DNA from: Novosphingobium sp. CECT 9465
GTDB lineage: Bacteria; Pseudomonadota; Alphaproteobacteria; Sphingomonadales; Sphingomonadaceae
DNA: 64,000 nucleotides
Assembly: GCF_920987055.1 (NCBI RefSeq)
Contig: NZ_CAKLBX010000001.1
Location: forward strand, 2,652,501-2,716,500
Direction: 5' to 3'
Shown one piece after another: positions 18,044 through 25,177 of the stretch (the first letter of the stretch is position 1; each line of letters opens with the position of its first letter). Below the pieces are notes generated by a model. That model did no database searches. It saw nothing but the letters and a program-made list of their open reading frames with translations, and was not told the origin of the DNA. Position numbers and translations under genes: made by a program.

Positions 18044-18961
18044 ATGACGGACGACAAACGCAATTTCGCTGGAAAGACCGCCTTCATCACCGGGGGAGTC
18101 AATGGCATCGGCTTCGGCATTGCCCGCGCCCTTGCCATGGGAGGCATGGATCTCATCCTGACGTACCGCAAGGGACAGGATCGCGATGAAGCGGCGGGGT
18201 GGCTGGCCGATCAAGGCCTGCCGCCCGCCCGCTTCGTCCATCTGGACGTAACCGACCGGGATCGTTTCGCGCAGGTGGCGGCCGAAGTCGGCAAGGTTCA
18301 TGTGCTGGTCAACAACGCCGGCGTCAGCGTGTTCGGGCCGACGGACGAGGCGAGCTATGCCGATTACGACTGGATCATGGGGGTCAACTTCGGCGGCGTG
18401 GTCAACGGCCTCGTCTCGTTCCTGCCAGGCATGAAAGCCCACGGGGAGGGAGGCCATGTCGTCAACGTGGCCTCAATGGCGGCATACCTGTCAGGACCGC
18501 AGGCGGGCATCTATACCGCCAGCAAGTTCGCGGTGCGCGGGTTGACGGAAAGCCTTCGCTACAATCTGGCGCCCCACGGCATCGGCGTTTCGCTGATGTG
18601 CCCCGGCCTTACGCGCACGAACGCCTGGACGAGCGCGCTCAAGCGGCCTGATGGCTTCGGCGATTCCGGTTTCGCTCCGGTCGATGCAGGAGAACTCGAA
18701 CAATTCGGCACCGCATTTGATTTTGGCATGGACCCGCTGGAAGTGGGCCGGAAAACGCTTGCCGGGATGATAGCCAACAAGGGCCTGATCCTTACGCACG
18801 GGGAATTTGCCGAAGATTTCGCCGAAATCTACCAGACTTCGCTCAATGCCCTGCCCCAAGAGGAAATTCCCGAAGGCCGCCTCCACATCGAACGCCTGCG
18901 CCGCGCCGGAAACAAAGCGGCATCTCAAGGCAATCTGGTGGGTTTGAACGATCTGACGTGA
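18044..18961 (+). CDS. Short-chain dehydrogenase/reductase
   Basis: A 305-residue classical SDR. The cofactor motif is TGGVNGIGFGIA, the NNAG motif is VLVNNAGVSVFG, and the catalytic Ser/Tyr/Lys lie in NVASMAAYLSGPQAGIYTASKFAVRG. The substrate is unknown; a longer C-terminus with a helical tail resembles SDRs annotated for lipid or steroid-type substrates. ATG at 18044 is chosen because AGAGGAG lies about 7 bases upstream. Followed by a strong stem-loop at 18975. Confidence 0.88.
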   Translation: MTDDKRNFAGKTAFITGGVNGIGFGIARALAMGGMDLILTYRKGQDRDEAAGWLADQGLPPARFVHLDVTDRDRFAQVAAEVGKVHVLVNNAGVSVFGPTDEASYADYDWIMGVNFGGVVNGLVSFLPGMKAHGEGGHVVNVASMAAYLSGPQAGIYTASKFAVRGLTESLRYNLAPHGIGVSLMCPGLTRTNAWTSALKRPDGFGDSGFAPVDAGELEQFGTAFDFGMDPLEVGRKTLAGMIANKGLILTHGEFAEDFAEIYQTSLNALPQEEIPEGRLHIERLRRAGNKAASQGNLVGLNDLT

Positions 18962-18974
18962 CGCCCTATGAAAA

Positions 18975-19007
18975 CGGGAGCATTGGCTGCTGCTGCCAAT
19001 GCTCCCG
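18975..19007 (+). terminator. Stem-loop after the SDR gene
   Basis: A perfect 13-base-pair stem (CGGGAGCATTGGC with its complement) closes a 7-base loop, 14 bases after the SDR stop. There is no T-run after it, so it may be a weak or bidirectional terminator, or an RNA-stabilising hairpin. The rest of 19008-19167 shows no convincing gene. Confidence 0.6.
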
Positions 19008-19167
19008 CAATCGGATCATGCGCTTCATCCTGCCCCATTTAACGATACAACGTCGACAAGGTTTCCGGATGAAACGAATATTCGGCCAGAGCGATCGCTG
19101 CATATTTGGCGGTGACCATTCCGCTGCGCGATGATAGGCAAAAGTCCGGTTCTGACGGGGTGGGCAA

Positions 19168-19950
19168 TTGTCACAGACACTGGAATGGTACGATTCGATC
19201 TGGCTGCGTCGCTATTTTGCGGCGCGGGAGATAATCGCAAAAGCTGCACCATCGCGATTGCCTGAGTTCGAAAATGCCATGGCGGTCTTCCGTACGGATC
19301 CGTCCTACGAAGTGCAGCACATCAGAGGCTTTCTCGATGAGCGGGAACTCAAGAACCTGCGCGAGGAAGTCGCTGCGATCCCACGCGAAGCGCTAGAGTT
19401 GCACGAGGTCAAGAAATTCGGCCGCCTCATCGTACATGACTGGCCACCGTTCGTCGCGATGCAGGCAAAGCTTGTGGACTTCGTTTCCGAACTGGCCGGG
19501 GAACGCGTCGAACCCTGTTACAACTTCCTGTCGCTCTATTCGCGACGCGGCGTCTGCGAACCACACCTCGATACGCCATCAGCCAAGTGGACTTTCGACC
19601 TGTGTATTGACCAGAGCGAACCCTGGCCGATCAGTTTCAGTTCCATCATTCCCTGGCCGGAAGATCGCGACGCACTGGTCGAAGACTGGCGCGCGGTGAA
19701 GGAAGCCCGCTCCCATTATAAAATCCGCAGCCTATCGCTTGAACCGGGGGAAGCGCTGCTCTTCTCAGGGGCCAGCCAATGGCATTTCCGCGATCCGATT
19801 CCAGCCGATGGACGGCGCGCGTTCTGCGACCTGCTGTTCTTCCATTATATCCCTGAAGGCACATCTGAATTGGTACAGCCGCGGAACTGGGCGCGGCTGT
19901 TCGATGTTCCAGAACTCGACACGATTCCCGGTATCGAGCTACATGCGTAA
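19168..19950 (+). CDS. 2OG-Fe(II) oxygenase-like protein at the edge of the lasso cluster
   Basis: A 260-residue protein that I read as a jelly-roll Fe(II)/2-oxoglutarate dioxygenase. The HxD pair is H133 and D135 (CEPHLDTPSAKW). The distal His is H206 in the typical strand LEPGEALLFSGASQWHFRDP, and Arg216/217 follow in PADGRRAFCDLLFF as candidate 2OG-carboxylate ligands. The start is TTG at 19168 behind a G-rich stretch; ATG at 19279 is an alternative. It converges on the B1 gene, with stops 34 bases apart. Such enzymes hydroxylate residues in some RiPPs (canucin is a lasso example), but membership of this cluster is inferred from position only. Confidence 0.55.
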   Translation: MSQTLEWYDSIWLRRYFAAREIIAKAAPSRLPEFENAMAVFRTDPSYEVQHIRGFLDERELKNLREEVAAIPREALELHEVKKFGRLIVHDWPPFVAMQAKLVDFVSELAGERVEPCYNFLSLYSRRGVCEPHLDTPSAKWTFDLCIDQSEPWPISFSSIIPWPEDRDALVEDWRAVKEARSHYKIRSLSLEPGEALLFSGASQWHFRDPIPADGRRAFCDLLFFHYIPEGTSELVQPRNWARLFDVPELDTIPGIELHA

Positions 19951-19983
19951 ACCGATCCGCGCATAGGCGCGGGTGACCTGAAT

Positions 19984-20280
19984 TCAACCGGCCGTAATCA
20001 GGCCCTGCTGCGCAAATTGAGCCAGCAATTCCGAAAGGTCGGCGTCCAGCAGTTCGGGTTCTACATCGAACGCCTCAAGCAACTGGTCGCGCGCCTGCAT
20101 GGGCGAAAGACCGTCTTCGAGCATTTTCCAGAATTGTCCGCCTACGGGATTCAGCCCGAAATAAGTGCCGCTGGCAAGATCGAGCAGCATGGTCTCATCG
20201 CCAACTTCACGGGCAACCACGTCTTCCGACAGCGTGAAAGTATCGGTCAGTTTCAAGTCAGGCACCTTTCCTCGTGGCAT
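19984..20280 (-). CDS. Lasso-peptide B1: PqqD-like RiPP recognition element
   Basis: A 98-residue PqqD-family protein with the typical LLDLASGTYFGLNPVGGQFWKMLEDG strand-turn-helix pattern and an acidic C-terminal helix. In lasso systems with split B proteins, B1 binds the leader peptide and presents it to the B2 protease and the cyclase. ATG at 20280 is preferred over 20307, because GAGGT lies nine bases upstream. It overlaps the end of the kinase gene by 23 bases. It is the last gene of the minus-strand arm. Confidence 0.88.
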   Translation of the reverse strand: MPRGKVPDLKLTDTFTLSEDVVAREVGDETMLLDLASGTYFGLNPVGGQFWKMLEDGLSPMQARDQLLEAFDVEPELLDADLSELLAQFAQQGLITAG

Positions 20281-21136
20281 GCGGAATTGACCTCGCATGC
20301 TCTGCAATCGCCTCTATCGTGTTATCCAGCCGAGCGAAATCCCTGGGATAGTCCAAGGCATACATGGGACAGCTTTCCGCAAGCGTGGCCATCAGCCCGA
20401 AATGCTTGCGGACCCGGCCCTTGTCCTTGGAATCCAGCAGGAATGAATGTTGCAGCAAGGCATCGATCGCCGCTGCATGGCCCAGCGGCCTGAACACCGG
20501 CTCATCGGAAGCCGGCTCTTCCAGCACGTATATCCCGCGCAAGGGCGCGCAATCATCGGCATGCGGCAGAACAGCGCTTGACGGTACGCGGACCTTGGAA
20601 ACGAGGCCAAGCTCATCGCGATCAGGCATCTCGATACCGAGCACGGCGCATTCGCTGTCAGGCAGAAGGCGGATCGAAGCGAGATAGGGCCTTACCAGAA
20701 ATTCGCCACCATCGCGTTCCAGCAACAACCCGTCATCGGTCAGAAAGGCATATCCGGCATGGGCCATGGCCGCAGCCATCGTGGATTTGCCGCGTCCGCT
20801 CTGGCCGAGGAAGCCATAAGCCCCGCCATCGATGACCACGCAACTGGCGTGAAGCACCGGAACGCCATCATATGTCCACAACAACGGAAGTATCTGGTTT
20901 GAAAAAATATTATCGCAATAATCGTCAGGTACATCGGGCGCCGGGATGCAGGTTACCTGCCTTGCGGGAAGATCGATGATGTAATCGCCGCAATCGACGA
21001 ACCGCACGTAGAACCCATCGGCGGCGCGATGGAACATCGTCGAAACGTCACCATCGTACGAACGCCAGACATCGAACGGCTCGTCAGCAAGAGGCTCCTG
21101 CTCCTGCGCCGGACGCCACACGAGCGTATAGGTCAT
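20258..21136 (-). CDS. HprK-like serine kinase of the lasso cluster
   Basis: A 292-residue protein related to the kinase domain of HPr kinase/phosphorylase. It has the VLHASCVVIDGGAYGFLG lead-in, the P-loop GQSGRGKS at 111-118 and the FLTDDGLLLE segment at about 131-140, which corresponds to the HprK metal site. Lasso-cluster kinases of this kind (ThcoK, PadeK of the paeninodin type) phosphorylate the C-terminal Ser of the precursor. The precursor here ends in Val, so the target must differ. The start overlaps the methyltransferase stop by four bases. Confidence 0.85.
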   Translation of the reverse strand: MTYTLVWRPAQEQEPLADEPFDVWRSYDGDVSTMFHRAADGFYVRFVDCGDYIIDLPARQVTCIPAPDVPDDYCDNIFSNQILPLLWTYDGVPVLHASCVVIDGGAYGFLGQSGRGKSTMAAAMAHAGYAFLTDDGLLLERDGGEFLVRPYLASIRLLPDSECAVLGIEMPDRDELGLVSKVRVPSSAVLPHADDCAPLRGIYVLEEPASDEPVFRPLGHAAAIDALLQHSFLLDSKDKGRVRKHFGLMATLAESCPMYALDYPRDFARLDNTIEAIAEHARSIPHATRKGA

Positions 21137-22257
21137 GACGAAACCCTGGCCAGCTCATCCCTTACGAACCGCGAGATTTCCTGCGGACTCGGAAACAGGT
21201 CCGGGTGATCGCGCAGCACGGCCTGTTCGATCTCCTCGCCGGTCATCGCCTCATCGATATAACCGAGCACGATCCGCAAGGCATGGCCGCGCTCATTCAA
21301 CTTGCGCGACGATACGCTGGGCTTCATGCGTTCGCTGATCGACATGGGCATGCTGGCCCAGTTCGAATACTTCTGCAGCTTGCCGGTTGCCGGATCACGC
21401 ACCGACCAGGCCATGATCGAATTCTGGTGGCCGACGCGGACAGACACTTCAACCCTGTCGCCCGCCGAAACGGCAAGTGGCTGGTCGAAGCCGAGAAACA
21501 CCTGGTATCGCCGGATCTTGTCGCGCGCGAGTGGCGAATTCGTCATGGTGATGCCGCCGCCAAGATCGCAATCGAACCAGCCACCGATGCCATCGAGAAC
21601 ACCGGAATCCTCGGCAGTAAGGCTTGCGCTGAACGCCAGCGTTTCGGCCACGTCCTCGCCCAGTTCGACGCCGCCCGCAAGAACGGGTTCGGTGACGATT
21701 TCGGTGGGTGCATATTCCACGGGGTGCTTGGTGCTGACCGCGTAGCTGCGCAGCCAACGATATTCGTCAGGAACCTCAGGCGTTCCCCAGGCATCAAGCA
21801 GGCTGCGACTGGAGGGCGAACGTACGCCTGCGAGATAAAGGCGGAGGCGTTCCGGGATCATGCGGCCACCCGGCTTCAGCAACCGGCGGCGGGCATCTGC
21901 CATGAGATTGAGAATACCGTAATCTATGCCGAAATATCCGACATGATCGCAGATTAGAACGTCGACCTTTTCCGGCAGTTCTGCCCGGAAGGTCTGTTCA
22001 TTGATGCATGTATAGCGATCGCCAAATCCGGCGCGCCGGGCCGATTCGGCCGCAATGTCCACTGCATCGGTGCCATCGATGCCCCAGGCCTTACCGGCCC
22101 CGGCCTTCAGACACATCATGCCCAAGATGCCAAAACCGCATCCCAGGTCAGCAACGACATCACCGGGAGAAACAACTTGGTCGATGGCGCGGGCGTATCT
22201 GGACAGCCTGCGCACATCGACCAAGTAACCCCGGTGTTCAGAAAGTGTATCTGACAC
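21133..22257 (-). CDS. PRMT-fold class I methyltransferase of the lasso cluster
   Basis: A 374-residue protein with SAM motif I DLGCGFG at residues 37-43, and an overall PRMT-like order: Rossmann domain, then a beta-barrel domain with KPGGRMIPERLRLYLAGV at the junction. In true arginine methyltransferases the double-E loop supplies two Glu (S-E-x-MGY and Y-E-S-M). Here the equivalent stretch CDHVGYFGIDYGIL has Asp104 at the first place and Gly114 at the second. The last 60 residues are extra and include an EEIEQAVLRDHPDLFPSPQEIS helix pair. The precursor core has no Arg. The gene lies 33 bases after the precursor gene, so the peptide is the likely substrate. Site and chemistry are unknown. 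Confidence 0.8.
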   Translation of the reverse strand: MSDTLSEHRGYLVDVRRLSRYARAIDQVVSPGDVVADLGCGFGILGMMCLKAGAGKAWGIDGTDAVDIAAESARRAGFGDRYTCINEQTFRAELPEKVDVLICDHVGYFGIDYGILNLMADARRRLLKPGGRMIPERLRLYLAGVRSPSSRSLLDAWGTPEVPDEYRWLRSYAVSTKHPVEYAPTEIVTEPVLAGGVELGEDVAETLAFSASLTAEDSGVLDGIGGWFDCDLGGGITMTNSPLARDKIRRYQVFLGFDQPLAVSAGDRVEVSVRVGHQNSIMAWSVRDPATGKLQKYSNWASMPMSISERMKPSVSSRKLNERGHALRIVLGYIDEAMTGEEIEQAVLRDHPDLFPSPQEISRFVRDELARVSS

Positions 22258-22290
22258 CTGTCAACCCAACAGCAATCGGGTTTCTGGCGA

Positions 22291-22446
22291 TTATACGCCC
22301 ATCATGTTCAGGAGGCCCATGGCGTCCGAACCAGCCGACGACATGCCGCCGGTGAGTTCACGAACCGAACCGTACACCATCAGGGTCGGACGAGCGTAAG
22401 CAGCGCGAGCAGTGGTCTTGCGAGCGTTCTTGTTGAGTTCGGTCAT
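22291..22446 (-). CDS. Lasso peptide precursor (A gene), 51 residues
   Basis: A small gene with ATG at 22446 and GGAG seven bases upstream. The leader fits the split-B lasso recognition motif exactly: Tyr17, Pro20, Leu22, Gly26, Leu31 and Thr32. Thr32 is at the conserved -2 position, so cleavage is predicted after Gly33. The core is then 18 residues, GMSSAGSDAMGLLNMMGV. Its only acidic residue is Asp41 (core position 8), giving an eight-membered Gly1-Asp8 ring. The tail is Met/Leu/Asn with no aromatic or charged residue, so the plug residues would be Met, Leu or Asn. It sits between the cyclase gene upstream and the methyltransferase gene downstream, all on the minus strand. Too short for default gene callers. 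Confidence 0.93.
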   Translation of the reverse strand: MTELNKNARKTTARAAYARPTLMVYGSVRELTGGMSSAGSDAMGLLNMMGV

Positions 22447-22652
22447 GTCCAGTCTCCAGTTCACAATAGATCGAAAGCAAGCTCGGATGATCTGAATCGG
22501 TTTTGGTTCATTTCAGAATCGCGCCTTCTTAACCTTGACACTAAGTGATTTGCAGGTTCGCAGCAAGTCACATTTTGCATTGCACAATATTTTGGCCGTG
22601 CACTTTCCATTCGCAACAGGTGTTTTTCATAACTTTAGTTATATATCCAGAT
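22447..22652 (-). promoter_or_regulatory. AT-rich leader and probable promoter region of the precursor gene
   Basis: This 206-base gap between the cyclase stop and the precursor start is much richer in A and T than the surrounding genes. A possible promoter on the minus strand is TTGCTG, 17 bases, TAGTGT (centred near 22550). The -10 is poor, so treat it as tentative. A separate promoter here would let the precursor be made in excess over the cyclase. No coding sequence was found in it. Confidence 0.35.
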
Positions 22653-24545
22653 TTAAGCGATTTCTTCCATATTTTTAAGAACATACCATCCATAGATGCG
22701 CCACAGTTCCCAGATGCCTTCGCCCGTCTCTTCGTAATTTTTATATAACTTTAGTAAACCATCTTTGCATACTTCTGGTCTATTCTCATCGGGTATTGTT
22801 TGGAGGAATAGCGAAGCGAGCGGTTGCAGCTGGCGATCAAACGTAAAGCTGAACTCCGCTTTACTGCGTCGATTCAAGACGGATTCGGGCAAATCGTGCC
22901 GCAAAGCCCCTAAATGTATGCGTTTGCCGTAGCCATCGAAGAAGCGCATTTGTTCGGGCAGGCCGAAGATGAACTCGATATAGCGCCGACTGTACATCGG
23001 AGTGCGAAGTTCGATGCCGAGCCGCGCCACCAGTCTGGCGGAAAGATCGCGCAGGAATTCGAAGAACGGGTTTTGCAGTTCCCGCCACAGCCTCCGTCGT
23101 ACCGGATGGCGGATTTTCCAGTTCTGGTCCTGCTGGTGCGCAACTTCGCGTTTTTCAGCCAGCCGTTCGAGAATCGCCCGCGAGGCCCAGTGCGGTCCAT
23201 TGCCGAGGTGTTCGCCCCAAGGCTGGCGATGCCTGCGCAAATGGCGCATCGCCCCGTCGAAAGCCATCGGCGCCATGGGCCGGAATCCATAGCGGAACAG
23301 GCGCTCTCCTGCATACTTCCATCCGTTGCGCCGCTTCATGTGCCGCAATTCGCGCACCACCCCGCCAAGATTGCCCTCAAGCAGCATTTCATTGAGCACG
23401 AACGCCGACCCACCCACGAATTCGTCACCACCCTCGCCATCGAGCAGCACCCTGCAGCCATGCTGGCGCACCATCTCCACTTCGGCAAACATCGACTGGC
23501 TGTTGGGGAAGTACGGCATGTCGCACTCCACTTCGATCTGCCGGGCGAACCACGAAAGATCAGGCACGGTGCGCGGCGTTTCGTGGATCGGTACGCCAAG
23601 AAAACGGCCGACGTCGCGGGCATATTCGATTTCGTCCGACTTGTCCCCCGGCACCCCTGAAAGGGTGAAGCCCAGCGCATCAGGTGCGGGCAGGCGGTCA
23701 CCCTCCTTCAACCGCCGGGCGAGCGCGAAAATAGCGGACGAATCGTGCCCCCCGCTCACTTCACAGGCCACCGGAACCTGACTGCGGGACGCCCGTCGCA
23801 CACTGTCGAGCAGTACCTCGCGATAATGCTCGTAATACTCTTCTTCGCGCTTGTAGCGGATCGAGGTTTCCAGCGGTGGCGTCCAGTACCGCCGAACCTT
23901 GGGTCCATTGCCGTCAACACGCAGGATGGACGCCAGCGGCAGGCGCATCACTCCGGTCCAGACCGTTTCGTCGAGCGAATAGAACTCGCTCGCCAACTGC
24001 TCGGCCATCTGGTCGGGATTGAGTTTCCTTGCAAAATCCCCCGCCGCCAGCACGGCCGCAATGTCAGACGCCACTACCAGACGCCGACCGTCCCAGTGAT
24101 AGTGGAACGGCCGCATGCTGACGTGGTCCTTGGCGCAGAACACCGTGTTGGTCCGGCCATCGCGAATCACGAAGGCAAACTCGCCCTCGATGCGGATCGC
24201 ACAATCTTCACCCCACGTTTCATAGGCATGGAGGATCAGTTCGGCGTCGGACCGATTGCGCAACCGGGCCTTGCGCTCAAGCAACTGTTCGCGCAACTCG
24301 TCGGGATTGGCCAGCCAGCCGTCCATCGCGATAACCAGTCCGCCATCGCTGCTGACCAGCGGCTGACTGGCTTCCAGCGATTCCGCCGTGGTGTGGAACA
24401 TGCAGTGCCCCAGGGCGAAGGTCTTGCCGATCTCGTGACGGATCCCGTCGTGAGCGCGGAAGTCCATCGCTGCGGTCATCCGGTGGATCGCCGCTTCATC
24501 TACAGGCTGATTGTCGAAACGTACGATCGCTGCAAACCCGCTCAA
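22653..24545 (-). CDS. Lasso-peptide cyclase (C protein), asparagine-synthetase-like
   Basis: A 630-residue AsnB-like enzyme that activates the core Asp side chain as an AMP ester and closes the macrolactam. The N-terminal domain follows the glutaminase fold (SGFAAIVRFDNQPVD ... DGWLANPDELREQL) but lacks Cys2, so ammonia is not made. The synthetase domain has the pyrophosphate loop SGGHDSS at about 264-270 and DGEGGDEFVGG further on. The start is read as TTG at 24545, with GGAG seven bases upstream; the longer open frame upstream has no family similarity. First gene of the minus-strand arm, divergent from B2. Confidence 0.93.
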   Translation of the reverse strand: MSGFAAIVRFDNQPVDEAAIHRMTAAMDFRAHDGIRHEIGKTFALGHCMFHTTAESLEASQPLVSSDGGLVIAMDGWLANPDELREQLLERKARLRNRSDAELILHAYETWGEDCAIRIEGEFAFVIRDGRTNTVFCAKDHVSMRPFHYHWDGRRLVVASDIAAVLAAGDFARKLNPDQMAEQLASEFYSLDETVWTGVMRLPLASILRVDGNGPKVRRYWTPPLETSIRYKREEEYYEHYREVLLDSVRRASRSQVPVACEVSGGHDSSAIFALARRLKEGDRLPAPDALGFTLSGVPGDKSDEIEYARDVGRFLGVPIHETPRTVPDLSWFARQIEVECDMPYFPNSQSMFAEVEMVRQHGCRVLLDGEGGDEFVGGSAFVLNEMLLEGNLGGVVRELRHMKRRNGWKYAGERLFRYGFRPMAPMAFDGAMRHLRRHRQPWGEHLGNGPHWASRAILERLAEKREVAHQQDQNWKIRHPVRRRLWRELQNPFFEFLRDLSARLVARLGIELRTPMYSRRYIEFIFGLPEQMRFFDGYGKRIHLGALRHDLPESVLNRRSKAEFSFTFDRQLQPLASLFLQTIPDENRPEVCKDGLLKLYKNYEETGEGIWELWRIYGWYVLKNMEEIA

Positions 24546-24636
24546 ATCCGTGCTCCGTATGGCGTTGCAATGGTTACGGGGATTGATTCGTCCCGCCTGT
24601 GCTACTAGCAATGGCGCTGCACCCAAGCGAACGGCA
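24546..24636. promoter_or_regulatory. Divergent promoter region between lasso C and B2 genes
   Basis: The 91-base gap between the cyclase start and the B2 start must carry promoters for both arms. No consensus -35/-10 pair is convincing. It contains a nine-codon reading frame at 24611-24640 (ATG GCG CTG ...) whose TGA overlaps the B2 ATG as ATGA. It has no ribosome site, so it may be chance or a short coupling leader. Confidence 0.35.
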
Positions 24637-25177
24637 ATGACCCCTCCTCCGCCAATACAGAATGCAGCGCCCGATGTCGCGCAGGAGATACCGTTCCATC
24701 GGCCGGTCCAGGCAAAGGTGCCGATGCTGCGCGCGCTTCGTGAATTTCCCCGCCTGATCCGCCTTGGTCCGCGCGGGTTGAGCGACATGGTCATTGCGGC
24801 CTGGGAACTGGCCGTGGCCCATCGCACACTGCGCAGGCATCCGGTCAGTACGCTTGGCCTGCTGCAAAGCAACCGGGCAGAAAGCGCCGGAGACGACCTC
24901 ACCGCGCAGCAACGCCAGCGCATCGCCCGCATCACTTATGCCTTCGATGTGGTTCCGCCGCGCGTTCCCTTCCGCTCCGATTGCCTGGTGCAATGTCTTG
25001 CCGGCCGACGCTGGCTGGCGCCATGGCATTGCCACACGCATCGCCATCGGCGTGAAGCGCGATGAACACGGCGCCCTGCTCGCTCATGCCTGGCTCTGCG
25101 CCAACGAGATCGTGGTCACCGGCGGCGATGTTTCCGATTTCGAGGAATTCCGCACACCGCGAAGGAATTTGCCCTGA
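24637..25177 (+). pseudogene. Lasso-peptide B2 leader protease, frameshifted
   Basis: A transglutaminase-like B2 protease that removes the leader. From ATG 24637 the first frame encodes 128 good residues, with helices (LREFPRLIRLGPRGLSDMVIAAWELAVA) and the catalytic Cys116 in FRSDCLVQCLAGRRWLA. It then departs from the family at about 25015-25024 (CTGGCGCC). The matching continuation, HGIATRIAIGVKRDEHG then LLAHAWL and IVVTGGDVSDFEEF, is in another frame and ends at 25177. Joining needs a two-base insertion or a one-base deletion; adding two bases gives WLA-R-HGIA, the family pattern. The catalytic Cys and His are thus in different frames. This is either a real inactivating mutation or a sequence error. 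The downstream exporter start overlaps the second-frame stop, which argues that the joined form was functional until recently. Confidence 0.85.

Noticed and set aside
19039..19119. 26-residue open frame on the minus strand between the SDR and oxygenase genes, considered as a second lasso precursor
   Set aside because: No YxxP/LT leader motif, no Gly core start with an acidic residue at 7-9.
24611..24640. Nine-codon leader frame before B2 with ATGA overlap
   Set aside because: No ribosome site and no support beyond the overlap; kept only as a note in the promoter entry.
25011..25024. Programmed ribosomal frameshift in B2
   Set aside because: No slippery heptamer or downstream structure that I can see, and B2 proteins are not known to use one; mutation or sequence error is simpler.
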